Part shown: positions 35,167 through 43,827 of the stretch, piece after piece
How the letters are laid out: every line of letters starts with the position of its first letter
How positions within the stretch are numbered: the stretch's first letter is position 1
DNA from: Candidatus Zymogenaceae bacterium
Lineage (GTDB): Bacteria > Desulfobacterota > Zymogenia > Zymogenales > Zymogenaceae
Assembly: GCA_016933535.1 (NCBI GenBank)
Contig: JAFGAS010000074.1
Span: forward strand, 96,856-160,855
Direction: 5' to 3'
DNA: 64,000 nucleotides
Position numbers and translations under genes: made by a program
Notes under the pieces: generated by a model
Told to the model about the DNA's origin: nothing
What the model saw: the letters and a program-made list of their open reading frames with translations, nothing else
The model's database searches: none

Positions 35167-35880
35167 TTAGTCATTGGTTTCAAGAAATGAGAGCCGGTTG
35201 GCTCGCGGAACCCTCCAGATCTCGGAAAGCGCAGAACCCACTCCTGCCTTGTCCGACCGTTTTTTAACGAGTTCGGCGGCAAACTCGGGGCTTACCCCAA
35301 GCGTCCGTGCCAGGCCCTCAACCTGCTCGGGAAACGAAGACGGGCCCTTGGTAGGATTCGTCTCTAATCCAACATCACCCTGATGGACAAAGAAAAGATA
35401 GGGCTTTGTATTGAGCAGAGCATCGACCGCCTCTTTTACACCGCTTACTCCCTTCGTCTCCAAGTCAACCGTTGTGTTTGCCAGGTCGGCCATTCGAAAG
35501 GCGTCTGCAACCATGTCGGGGGCCATCCCAAGATTTATCGCCTCCCGGAAAAAGTCCGTGTAAATCAATGCCTCCGCAACCGCTTCGATTCCCCCTGTAA
35601 CCGGCCCCTGTGAGGCCATATCCACGTTTACGCCCGAGGCTTGGATAAGCGGTCCTACTGCATCGATAAGGGCGTCAAGACGCGTCATGATACCCCCCAC
35701 TTGCTCTACCAGCCGCTCCAGCGATACGGCATCCAAGGCGTTATCCGTCTGCTCTGACTCCCCCCCCGGCGGTGTATCCCTCCCGGACGCCTTTGGGTCG
35801 GCGCCGGACTTGATTTTAGCGGGATCAGAAACGATCAGAACCGGCGGTCCCGTCACACTGTAACTGTTACCACTAACCAT
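35167..35880 (-). CDS. Scaffold-like capsid assembly protein
   Basis: 237 residues, first gene of the run, with AGAGGAG upstream of the ATG. Low-complexity acidic N terminus, a predicted coiled coil ('RLVEQVGGIMTRLDALIDAVG') and a helical C-terminal half. Position directly before decoration and capsid genes and the helical, charged make-up suit a scaffolding protein. No protease motif seen. Confidence 0.5.
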   Translation of the reverse strand: MVSGNSYSVTGPPVLIVSDPAKIKSGADPKASGRDTPPGGESEQTDNALDAVSLERLVEQVGGIMTRLDALIDAVGPLIQASGVNVDMASQGPVTGGIEAVAEALIYTDFFREAINLGMAPDMVADAFRMADLANTTVDLETKGVSGVKEAVDALLNTKPYLFFVHQGDVGLETNPTKGPSSFPEQVEGLARTLGVSPEFAAELVKKRSDKAGVGSALSEIWRVPRANRLSFLETND

Positions 35881-36037
35881 ACATTCTCCTCTTTAAGACA
35901 ATCATGATGATCATTGTACGAGCTGGGCGTTTGTAGTATTAAGAATATGAATTAATATAGACATTTCTTACCCGATCCAATAAGATCAAGAAATGAAAGG
36001 GGAGAATTCCAAGACAATCATATAACGGGGAAAAACC

Positions 36038-36616
36038 ATGGATATCATTTCGGCGATTCGTGCCAGGCGGAGTATCCGCAGTTACAAACGAAAATCGGCA
36101 GACCGCACATTTCTGATGAAGATGATAGACGCCGCGCGGCTTGCTCCTTCTGCGGTAAACCTCCAGCCCCTCGAATACATCGTCGTGGACGACGAGACGA
36201 CCGTCTCCCTCATTTTTCCCCATACCCGGATGGGCGCCCTCCTCCCCCCACAAAAGCGGCCGTCGGCCCAAGAGCGCCCGGCCGCCTATATTGCAGTGCT
36301 CGTCAATAAGAAAATCATGAATTCAGGTTATGAATATGATGTCGGGTGTGCAATTCAGAACATTCTGTTGGCCGCCGTCGCGTTCGGGCTGGGCGCCTGC
36401 TTCATCCGCAATATAGACCGTGATGAAATCCGCGATTTGCTCAAGGTACCTGCCGATTACGAGATCGATACCATGATCGCGGCAGGATACCCGGCCCACG
36501 TGCCGGTGGCCGAGGATACCCAGCGAGACGACGTCCACTACTATCTGGATGGGTCAGGAGTACACCGGGTACCGAAGCGGACAATGGAGCGGGTCGTACA
36601 TCTCAACCGGTTTTAG
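36038..36616 (+). CDS. Nitroreductase-family flavoprotein
   Basis: 192 residues of the FMN-dependent nitroreductase superfamily: 'IRARRSIRSYKRK' near the N terminus, 'AARLAPSAVNLQPLEYIVV' and a C-terminal 'AAVAFGLGACFIRN' helix. It reduces quinone-, nitro- or flavin-type substrates with NAD(P)H; substrate unknown. It marks the return to chromosomal genes on the plus strand. Confidence 0.85.
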   Translation: MDIISAIRARRSIRSYKRKSADRTFLMKMIDAARLAPSAVNLQPLEYIVVDDETTVSLIFPHTRMGALLPPQKRPSAQERPAAYIAVLVNKKIMNSGYEYDVGCAIQNILLAAVAFGLGACFIRNIDRDEIRDLLKVPADYEIDTMIAAGYPAHVPVAEDTQRDDVHYYLDGSGVHRVPKRTMERVVHLNRF

Positions 36617-36634
36617 TATGAAAGGCGGGACAAC

Positions 36635-36657
36635 TCCGGACAACAGTGTTGTCCGGA
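36635..36657. other. 23-bp palindrome after the nitroreductase gene
   Basis: TCCGGACAACA-G-TGTTGTCCGGA: 11-bp perfect arms with one central base, 18 bp after the stop. There is no T tract, so it is either an operator or a weak hairpin. Confidence 0.45.
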
Positions 36658-36789
36658 ATAATGAGGGCATCTCTTGTATGCGCCTGTAGCAGGTCAGTGA
36701 GTATTGCCCCGATCGCTTCTAGTGAAAGAGGACCGAACTGCCATGAGTAAAGGGGATGCTTACGGGGCAACGGCATTATCCAGCCCCCC

Positions 36790-36996
36790 CTACTCCTCAA
36801 GGGTCTTCTTGGCTAGTTTGTATTCTTCTTCCCCGATCTCTCCAGAGGCAAACCTCCGGTCCAGAATCTCTCGGGGCGTCTCTTTATTCTTAAAGATGTT
36901 CAGGGAGTCCTTATCCATGGTGCCGAGTTTCCCCTGGGAATAGAGGATATACAGCACCACCGCTGCGACGATAATAACCAGTAGAAAAAGTATCAT
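36790..36996 (-). CDS. Small membrane protein with SHOCT domain
   Basis: 68 residues: an N-terminal transmembrane helix (2-18) and a C-terminal short SHOCT domain ('ILDRRFASGEIGEEEYKLAKKTL'). GGAG precedes the ATG. SHOCT modules are oligomerisation motifs; the specific role is unknown. Confidence 0.8.
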   Translation of the reverse strand: MILFLLVIIVAAVVLYILYSQGKLGTMDKDSLNIFKNKETPREILDRRFASGEIGEEEYKLAKKTLEE

Positions 36997-37099
36997 GTGA
37001 TTATCTCCATTTTAATACTGAAAATCCCCACGAACATCCCCAAAACCACTAAATCGGACGGCTTCCGGTGTCTCTATTACCGTAACAACGAGGCGTGCC

Positions 37100-38782
37100 C
37101 TACGCAATCGTCCAGAGCCGGTTTTTTTTGACAAGATTAAAAAGCTCCCGGCTCCGTTGATTGATCTCTTCAAATCCCCACCGATCATAACCCAAAAGCG
37201 TGTTGGTAATGGCGAGTTCGGTATCCCAGTAATATTTCTGTTCCTTCTTCTCGGAAAACGGCCGGTTCGAGAGCCCAAGATTCCAGTCTCCGGTAACGAG
37301 GGTCAGGTTCCCGATACGGCCCAGGTTCTCGCGGTGAAGCTTGAGCATCTCATCTCTGGACCCAACGCTCTTGATAAGCTCTTCACGCCATCGCTGCCCA
37401 AGGACCACGGGCATGATGTGCTCGGTAGTAACCAGGCCGGCTTCCACCGGCTGTTCTTCCGGTTTCATTATACGAGAGAGGGACAAGAGGATGTATTTCG
37501 TCCGGGACTCATTTGCCTTGAAGGGCTTCGTTATGAAGTTACGGGCAAATGTTTTATCATCGATGCCATTTTCAAGCAATTCCTCTGCAAGCGCATTCTT
37601 AATGAATTCACGGTACTGGGACGGGTCGTGTCCGACAAGCTCAAGACAGATGGTGTTATATATCCGGTCAAGGTTTCCGGTAAAACGCCCCGAGATCCCC
37701 CATCGAATATGGAACGCCTCTATGGCGGAAAGAATATCGCAGACGTCATCCTCGGAGATACCTCGACCCGTTCCGTCAAACGCACTAAAAACCGGAAGAA
37801 GAAGGGAATAAGAAGGGGTTACCTCAACGAGGTGAAGGTTCTTAATACGACGATTTACGGCCTCCGACGAGAAATTGGCTCGCACGATCTTATCGTAGAC
37901 GGCGGCCTTTTCGGCCAGATCAGCGGTGAAGACCCTGATATCGACGGGTTCCGCATGGGAGAGGGCAACCATGATTCTCTCGTAGAGCCGGGCCTCGGGA
38001 ACCTTGCCCTTAAACCGGGACAGCACATACCGCCTGAGAAATTTAACCGGGTCCTTATCCCTCACTCTCGTAAACATCTCGTTCCATAAGGAGACCGTTT
38101 CGTCGAATATCTCACGCATACCGGAGACCTTCATGAGCAGGAAGTTCTTCACAAGATCAACGGATGAGAGTTCAAGGCCGCGATCATTGAGGGTATCGAA
38201 GAGCCGAAAGGCGTTGAGGTGGGAGAATACGTTGATATGCACAATGGATATTTTATTAAGAAGGCCCGACAAGACATCTCCCTCAGTCTTACTCCGATAG
38301 TAGGTATAGCATCTATTGAGGAGGCTTTCGTTCATGTGAGGGAATTTACCCTCGAGGATTTCCTGAAAAAGGGGATTGTCGAATTCGCCGAGGGTAAGCT
38401 TCGGTATTTTGGTAAATTGTCCGTCGCTGTATTGCGTAATAAAGAGAAAACCGGTAAGGTAGTCGGCCAGCTCCATTTCGCCCCGTTCTTCCAGAGCGTC
38501 GCGCATGGCGGCCAGCCATATAAGGATCGTGGCCAGGCGTTGCTGTCCATCGACGACCTGGTAGTACTCGACGGCGGCGGTGGTCTTTAAATCTACTACG
38601 ACGACTACAGAGCCGAGGAAATGGACGTCTGTATCGGTAAGTCCCAGCAGATCGTCATAAAGTTCCTGCCACTGCTCCTCGTTCCATACATAAGGCCGTT
38701 GATATATCGGAACCTTATATGCCCGGTTCTTGTCCAGGAGAAGGTTCTGCATTGTGATTTCGTGGGCATCGAGGAATTTCAT
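37100..38782 (-). CDS. DUF262-DUF1524 protein (GmrSD-like nuclease)
   Basis: 560 residues. The N-terminal DUF262 part has 'VPIYQRPYVWNEEQW' (about 24) and the nucleotide-site motif 'VVDGQQRLATIL' (about 77). The C-terminal DUF1524 part carries a His-Me-finger-like 'TEHIMP' (about 455) and 'GNLTLVTGDWNLGLSNRPFSEKK' (about 490). The fusion is that of GmrSD type IV restriction enzymes, which cut modified phage DNA after NTP hydrolysis. It lies just downstream of the XRE regulator gene on the same strand, which may control it. AAGGG precedes the ATG. Confidence 0.88.
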   Translation of the reverse strand: MKFLDAHEITMQNLLLDKNRAYKVPIYQRPYVWNEEQWQELYDDLLGLTDTDVHFLGSVVVVVDLKTTAAVEYYQVVDGQQRLATILIWLAAMRDALEERGEMELADYLTGFLFITQYSDGQFTKIPKLTLGEFDNPLFQEILEGKFPHMNESLLNRCYTYYRSKTEGDVLSGLLNKISIVHINVFSHLNAFRLFDTLNDRGLELSSVDLVKNFLLMKVSGMREIFDETVSLWNEMFTRVRDKDPVKFLRRYVLSRFKGKVPEARLYERIMVALSHAEPVDIRVFTADLAEKAAVYDKIVRANFSSEAVNRRIKNLHLVEVTPSYSLLLPVFSAFDGTGRGISEDDVCDILSAIEAFHIRWGISGRFTGNLDRIYNTICLELVGHDPSQYREFIKNALAEELLENGIDDKTFARNFITKPFKANESRTKYILLSLSRIMKPEEQPVEAGLVTTEHIMPVVLGQRWREELIKSVGSRDEMLKLHRENLGRIGNLTLVTGDWNLGLSNRPFSEKKEQKYYWDTELAITNTLLGYDRWGFEEINQRSRELFNLVKKNRLWTIA

Positions 38783-38938
38783 AGATACACCCTTTAATAA
38801 AGGGATTATCTCATCGGCTTTTCAAGAGAATCGGCCACGGCCCGGTAGTATTATCCGATCTTCAGTCCCGATGATAAGCGTCAGGAATGGACTTTATCGG
38901 AATTTCGCGCCGCTCCATTATCAGGTTCGGCCACCGGA

Positions 38939-39487
38939 CTATTCTCCCTTCTTTCGTTTATCGATGATACGCTGGGCGAGTCTTAGAATCGCCTTGATAT
39001 CGTCAACGTCCGAAGGGGTCAATTTGTCTAATTCCTTGAAACCTTCAAAGGCGGATATCAACTCCGGGTCATCGATTCGGGGGATAGCGAGATATATCTG
39101 TGACCGATCGTCGAAATTCTCCTGTTTTTCGGAGATCGCCCCGACATGGTCGGGATCAGCCTCATCAGATATCCCCTGTGGCTTTCCATCAACGTCCGTG
39201 CGGACGTTGGGTTGGTCGGGACTATATACGGTACCACCTTTTTCACGATTATCTTTGTATCGTTCGTCCGGAGAAGAATCTTGTGCAGAAACAAGCCCCT
39301 CCACCAGCCATTCGAGCCCGACATCAAGGGCAGCGGCAATGCTTCTCATCGTAGCGAGAGTTACCTCTCGTTCTCCGGATTCCCAACGACTAACGGCCGA
39401 TTTGCCTACACCAAGAAGACCCCCAAGTTCTTCCTGAGTCAGTCCCTTCTTTCTTCTTATATTCTTGATATTTTCTCCGTCACTCAT
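38939..39487 (-). CDS. XRE-family repressor
   Basis: 182 residues: an N-terminal helix-turn-helix (about 8-62, 'LTQEELGGLLGVGKSAVSRWESGERE') and a polar linker leading to an acidic, helical C-terminal part probably for dimerisation. No LexA-type peptidase serine/lysine pair seen. The predicted transcription start coincides with the ATG, so the mRNA is probably leaderless, as for phage cI genes. Divergent from a small HTH gene with shared operator-like repeats between them. Candidate controller of the DUF262 gene and of the phage-like genes. Confidence 0.85.
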   Translation of the reverse strand: MSDGENIKNIRRKKGLTQEELGGLLGVGKSAVSRWESGEREVTLATMRSIAAALDVGLEWLVEGLVSAQDSSPDERYKDNREKGGTVYSPDQPNVRTDVDGKPQGISDEADPDHVGAISEKQENFDDRSQIYLAIPRIDDPELISAFEGFKELDKLTPSDVDDIKAILRLAQRIIDKRKKGE

Positions 39488-39493
39488 AGTACC

Positions 39494-39522
39494 ATAGTAG
39501 TACTAAGTTTCTGATATGTCAA
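39494..39522 (-). promoter_or_regulatory. Promoter of the XRE repressor
   Basis: Minus strand TTGACA (39517-39522), 17 bp, TACTAT (39494-39499). The start of transcription should fall at or within a base or two of the ATG at 39487. Confidence 0.7.
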
Positions 39523-39646
39523 CTATTATTTCGTATGCTCCACGTAAACCGAGATAATAGCGGATATGTTGACATAATGGGAATATACAAGGGGATATAG
39601 TTGCCGTATGTGGGATATCGACTGAAACATAAGTTGACGTATTGGT
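39511..39646. promoter_or_regulatory. Three GTTGACRTA-type repeats in the divergent region
   Basis: ATAGTTGACATAT (minus strand, about 39513-39525), ATATGTTGACATAAT (39564-39578) and ATAAGTTGACGTATT (39629-39643) share the core GTTGACRTA, two on the plus and one on the minus strand. They contain -35-like hexamers, so a bound repressor would block transcription both ways. The last one is a plausible -35 for the plus-strand HTH gene. Confidence 0.5.
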
Positions 39647-39694
39647 AACTTTCGTATACCCTATCCTCCAATCACATTAAAAAGGAGCAAATAG

Positions 39695-39949
39695 ATGTTC
39701 AATCCCGACTGTTACCTCCCTTCCGAATCATTCTTCTCTCGATACGAAAAGGCTCTGATGGAGCTTTCCGATGATGATTTGTTTATATGGCTGATGCACC
39801 GAATCGGTAGGAGTCAGGAGTGGATCGCCCGAAAACTGGGCTTGAGTCAATCGGCAGTAAGTCACCGTATAAAAAAGATAGAGTATCATTTCAGACGGCG
39901 GGTTACCGGGAGGCTCGAGACAGGCAGTCTCCGCATTAGGAAAAACTAA
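39695..39949 (+). CDS. Small HTH protein, paralogue of the packaging-module HTH protein
   Basis: 84 residues with AAGGAG seven bases before the ATG. The helix-turn-helix is 'RSQEWIARKLGLSQSAVSHRIKKI'. Over a 56-residue span starting at 'SRYEKALMEL' it matches the protein at 61580-61810 at about 28 positions by hand count, including 'IWLMHR' and 'RRRV/KRRV'. It is divergent from the XRE repressor, like cro or an activator in a phage switch. A small-terminase-like DNA-recognition role is an alternative, given where its paralogue lies. Confidence 0.8.
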   Translation: MFNPDCYLPSESFFSRYEKALMELSDDDLFIWLMHRIGRSQEWIARKLGLSQSAVSHRIKKIEYHFRRRVTGRLETGSLRIRKN

Positions 39950-40018
39950 CAAATTTACTTGACTTTTACAGGATAATCATATATTATTAAAGGTCTATGC
40001 CAAGGAAGTTGTAAAAAA

Positions 40019-41245
40019 ATGGGCTCCATCAAAAGAATATCGGTTCTTATTGCCGTTCTCCTCTTTTTCTCCGTTCTTCCCAAACCCGCACTGGCCGGCA
40101 GTTGGTTTACCGATTGGAAAGACAAGATCGTTTACTATCATGACCTCCTGGAGAAGCTCATTTTTCTTCCGGATCTCCCCGCGGCCCCAAAACGTATCAA
40201 TATTCTCATCCTCGGGCTTGACGGACGGCGGGGTCAACGCGATCGAAGGGCCGATGCAATCCATCTTATGACCCTCTTGCCCTATCAGGGCAGGATCCGT
40301 ATCACTTCCATCCCACGGGGAACAATGAGTGAAAAGATCATGGAGGGAAAGGAGATCATCGCCAACACCTACTCGATCGACGGACGTGACGGGACCATTA
40401 AGGCCGTTGAGGATTACCTCGAGGTTCATGTCGATTACTATATTGTCGTCGGCTTCTCTGAGGCGGAGGCCCTCTTTGAGAAGTTGGGCTATAACGGCGA
40501 GAAAACGCTGCAGGTGCTCCGTTCCCGCAAGGCATACGGAATTGGCGATCCTCAACGATCACACAATCAGGCCTTCTTCATCGCCTCAGAGATCATGCGG
40601 AATTATCCCTACTTTAAACAATATCCCACTCTGGGACGGGCGCTTCTTTTCGTCGCTCACGAAATAATCGAAACGAATGTGCCTTTCGAGGTAATGGTCC
40701 AAGTATCCGATCTCTATCTGACCAACGGCCTTAACGATATTACGCTTCTGATGAAACCCGAGGATTACATGTCCAGCCTCAAGGACATCAAGTTCACCCC
40801 GGAGACGATCGACGCCGTCCTCAACGAGCAGAAAAAGAGCATGGAAAAGAACGAGGAGGCCCAAAAGGACATGGAGGAGATGAAGGAAAAGCAGGAGGAA
40901 GAAGCTCCCATGTCTCAGTATTTGTCGGGAATTATCAACTATAATAAGAGATTTCTCGGGAAAGAAGATCGAAAAGTCATCAGTCGGGCCGGACCATACT
41001 ATGGACAAAAGCTCTGGTATCAGGTAAAGGATAAAGGACTTTCTGAAAAGCTTCATTTTCAATTCATGGAGCTTCTCTATCAAGCCTACTTTAATCTGGG
41101 TGAATATGACAGGGCCCGATCAACAGCACAGGGTTTTATGGACGAACGGTCGCTGGACCTTATTAATAGGGACTATCAGCTGCAGGTAGGAGAAATGATC
41201 AAACGATGCGAGGAGCGTCTTTATGCCGACAGGAGCGGGCATTAA
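40019..41245 (+). CDS. LytR-CpsA-Psr (LCP)-family protein, exported
   Basis: 408 residues. A signal peptide ('LPKPALA' before cleavage) is followed by an LCP domain: 'NILILGLDGRRGQRDRRADAI', 'IRITSIPRGT', 'ANTYSIDGRDGTIKAVEDYLEVHVDYYIVV' and the arginine-rich 'SRKAYGIGDPQRSHNQAFF'. LCP enzymes transfer polyprenyl-linked glycans to an acceptor, mostly in Gram-positives. Here the C-terminal 150 residues add a charged coiled coil ('KKSMEKNEEAQKDMEEMKEK') and TPR-like helices. Substrate unknown. Confidence 0.8.
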   Translation: MGSIKRISVLIAVLLFFSVLPKPALAGSWFTDWKDKIVYYHDLLEKLIFLPDLPAAPKRINILILGLDGRRGQRDRRADAIHLMTLLPYQGRIRITSIPRGTMSEKIMEGKEIIANTYSIDGRDGTIKAVEDYLEVHVDYYIVVGFSEAEALFEKLGYNGEKTLQVLRSRKAYGIGDPQRSHNQAFFIASEIMRNYPYFKQYPTLGRALLFVAHEIIETNVPFEVMVQVSDLYLTNGLNDITLLMKPEDYMSSLKDIKFTPETIDAVLNEQKKSMEKNEEAQKDMEEMKEKQEEEAPMSQYLSGIINYNKRFLGKEDRKVISRAGPYYGQKLWYQVKDKGLSEKLHFQFMELLYQAYFNLGEYDRARSTAQGFMDERSLDLINRDYQLQVGEMIKRCEERLYADRSGH

Positions 41246-41343
41246 CAGTCTGACCGATTAGGGCTGCCGATCGATTATCACTCCTGGCCGTTGGGGCAAT
41301 TCTGAATGGTTGATCTTACACTATAATTCATCGGTTTTACTCT

Positions 41344-42522
41344 ATGAAACAGATTCAAGAACTCAGTATGATGGGTCGACAACTCGGGCGGCATGGATCG
41401 CCAAAACTCCCGATCGGAACCGACATATCAACGGTTACGCCCACCCGCGTATCTATGTGGGCGGCCACGCACTACCTTCCTATACTCCCGGTCATCATCA
41501 TCTTCTTCTTTCTCATGGGATGTGCGACCCTATCGGGCACAACCCCGGAGACGGCAACTGCGCCCGGCCCCGATAACATTGGGCTGATCCAGGAGAGCCC
41601 GAATCCCTACATTCGGGATACTATAATCACCCATGCGAGCCTCCCCTTTGAACCTCTGGGCAAATCATTTCCCTTTTATCGTACCCCCTTCTGGGATACG
41701 TTCTCCGTGGGGCACTACGAACTTCGAGTAACGCCCGAGGACGAGCGACCCAACTGCCTCGGCGGGGTCCAGATGAATTACCCCAAATGGATTATCGCAC
41801 TTGCACGGGAGTTCGGATATACGAATGCCGTGGAGATGCTCTACTGGGGTGTTGTCCTCACGGATGTGATGAGGGGAAGGATTACACTAACCTGGACGGG
41901 AAACCTCGAGTCGTCAATGAGAAAGGCCCGCCATCGAGACTTCTATTCCTTCTATGACTACATGAACCTCAATTACGCCGAATTTTCATGGATATATTTC
42001 GAGCGGGTATACGGCAAACGGTGGATTGTCGCGATGAAAAACAACCCCGAGACCGGTTTGGACGCCTTTGCCTATTGGAAGCAGTATAAAAAGGAATTCC
42101 CCGTGAGGGTCAGGCTCCCGCAAGTGGACAGCTTCCAATATATCCCCCGCGAGGGGGACATCGTCGTGGGACTTTACAACCAGACCAATTACCCGACCAG
42201 CTACATTAGCCACATTATGTTCTGCGTTAAAGGCGGTGATAACCCGGTTTTCGCCGAACAGCTTGAAGAATACGGCTATTTCTCCCCCTATTCGAACCTG
42301 ATTAAGAATGAGTTCGATTACGGACTTGAGGCAATCATCCGGCCCTTTTACCCGGTGGATGCCTCCCATTTCGACGAGTTTGTCAAGACTCCACTGTCCG
42401 CTTACAACGAACCGATTCCCGATGGCTCGATCTTCCTCGCACCTAAGGCAAAGATCAGACAATACCTGCTGGAGACGATGAGGGACAACGGGACCATCGA
42501 GGCCGTGGACGGGTCACCGTAA
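41344..42522 (+). CDS. Putative lipoprotein of unknown function
   Basis: Up to 392 residues. A hydrophobic segment 'LPILPVIIIFFFLMGC' ends in a lipobox (C60 from this start, C23 from the ATG at 41455, which gives a more normal signal length). No start has a clear ribosome site. The mature part is Trp/Tyr-rich, with 'NCLGGVQMNYPKWIIALAREFGY' and 'YIPREGDIVVGLYNQTNYP', which recalls NlpC/P60-like hydrolase folds only vaguely. About 100 bp downstream of the LCP gene and probably co-transcribed, so an envelope role is likely. Confidence 0.6.
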   Translation: MKQIQELSMMGRQLGRHGSPKLPIGTDISTVTPTRVSMWAATHYLPILPVIIIFFFLMGCATLSGTTPETATAPGPDNIGLIQESPNPYIRDTIITHASLPFEPLGKSFPFYRTPFWDTFSVGHYELRVTPEDERPNCLGGVQMNYPKWIIALAREFGYTNAVEMLYWGVVLTDVMRGRITLTWTGNLESSMRKARHRDFYSFYDYMNLNYAEFSWIYFERVYGKRWIVAMKNNPETGLDAFAYWKQYKKEFPVRVRLPQVDSFQYIPREGDIVVGLYNQTNYPTSYISHIMFCVKGGDNPVFAEQLEEYGYFSPYSNLIKNEFDYGLEAIIRPFYPVDASHFDEFVKTPLSAYNEPIPDGSIFLAPKAKIRQYLLETMRDNGTIEAVDGSP

Positions 42523-42847
42523 ATCGGATGATAGCCCCCGCCGGTAGATCCCAGGTTCTCCGAACTAATTCTTTTTCGGGAATTCTCTTTGGCAGTTGAA
42601 GACAGGCGTCCTTTCTTTTTCCGTTCTTCTGTCTTTACCGACAACATCGGAAAGAAGTAAGCAGCTAAATCACGGTCCGACTGATGCCGTAAATAATCGG
42701 ATCGCTTCCTTTATAATCCTGGGATTTGGCCGATCCACATATCTCCGTCGAGATCTTCACCCGATTGATGGCCCCATCCCGGAATATCCATTGACACATG
42801 TTTTTTGATCAGGTATTGTATATAGGTAGTGAGAGGCGTATCAGACA
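42523..42847. other. Intergenic region without a gene
   Basis: About 325 bp with no credible gene or hairpin terminator seen; a promoter for the following zinc-ribbon gene probably lies in it. Confidence 0.35.
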
Positions 42848-43540
42848 ATGCATGTAACCTGTCCGTCATGTAAATTCGGTGGAACAGTCCGTGACAATCA
42901 GATTCCTCCTGACGGCAAGGAAGTCTACTGCCCCAACTGCAACATAAAGTTTCGAATAAGGAAGAATCAATCCCCTCCGGCTACTTCTCAAAAGACCCAA
43001 GAAAGGACCACCGCATTAGAGACTATACAGTCTGAGTATCTCCCTATTTCCTGCCCTATTTGCGGATTTAAAGGGAAACTCAAACGGAACGCCGCCGCTA
43101 CAGGTCAAGCAAAGAGATTTACCTGCCCTTCCTGTAAAAATCCCTTTACCGTTACCCCGTCTGGCCCCAACTCGTCGCTAAGCGGCGACACCTTACCGGC
43201 CGACACCACTCGTAGCGCTCCATCAGCGTGCACCGGCTGTGGTTCAAGAATAACGCACTCGCAACCGATATGCCCTACATGCGGTAAGATACTCACGGGA
43301 ATTAAAATTTACTGCCCATCGTGCAGATCGGCAAATGTCGGCATCAAGGACAAAACCCACGAAGACGGCACGTCACAATGGGAGACCATGATATTTCGAC
43401 CCGCTTCCCTCACCACGGCCAAACAAACGGATATCCATATCCCCCTCACGTGCCGGGACTGCGGCAAAACATGGATGATCCAACCCGCCCTGATTCAGAC
43501 AACCGACGAGCCGCCGGGGCTCTCTCATGAGGAGGACTAA
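42848..43540 (+). CDS. Multi zinc-ribbon protein (MJ0042-type)
   Basis: 230 residues built of zinc-binding ribbons. 'CPSCKFGGTVRDNQIPPDGKEVYCPNC' is a clear MJ0042-type finger; a second similar one starts at 'CPICGFKGKL', and further CXXC pairs follow ('CTGC', 'CPTC', 'CPSC', 'CRDC'). The last part ('DIHIPLTCRDCGKTWMIQP') looks like a rubredoxin-like ribbon. Two other proteins in the window (55020 and 55966) start with the same finger. Function unknown. Confidence 0.75.
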   Translation: MHVTCPSCKFGGTVRDNQIPPDGKEVYCPNCNIKFRIRKNQSPPATSQKTQERTTALETIQSEYLPISCPICGFKGKLKRNAAATGQAKRFTCPSCKNPFTVTPSGPNSSLSGDTLPADTTRSAPSACTGCGSRITHSQPICPTCGKILTGIKIYCPSCRSANVGIKDKTHEDGTSQWETMIFRPASLTTAKQTDIHIPLTCRDCGKTWMIQPALIQTTDEPPGLSHEED

Positions 43541-43827
43541 AGACTCTCCTTTCTTCTCGTGACGCCACCCGTAGTATCCGGAGGACCACCACACAGGGAC
43601 ATCCACAAACACCTCCGCGGGCCGAACACCCGACGCGTCGTCCATGCCTCAACTTCACCCAATCCATCTCCTTTAAGTATCCAACGACCTTTTAGAGGGA
43701 TACCATCTTTGTTCCCGTTCCCAGGGCAATGGAAATATCTACTTCCCTTTTTCATAAATATGAGTTATACTTTGGCCTTGAAAGATACGACGTTTCTTCT
43801 CTTGTTGTCTACCCTCCAGGAAAATCT

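Larger units (their letters stand above)
20089..35880 (-). mobile_element. Phage-like head, tail and lysis module (no integrase)
   Basis: About twenty mostly tightly packed minus-strand genes follow the tailed-phage late-gene order: scaffold-like, decoration, capsid, gpW-like joiner, head-tail adaptor, tail completion, tail tube, tail tip/fibre proteins, M15 endolysin, holin-like and lysis lipoprotein. Missing are terminase, portal (both found at 58.6-61.8 kb), a recognisable tape-measure gene, integrase, replication and excision genes. Three stretches of 0.5-0.9 kb carry no gene. No flanking tRNA or direct repeat was recognised. It could be a defective prophage or a domesticated particle. 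Confidence 0.85.

Noticed and set aside
20040..36040. Attachment sites (direct repeats or a tRNA) flanking the head/tail module.
   Set aside because: No tRNA gene and no convincing direct repeat was seen at either side.
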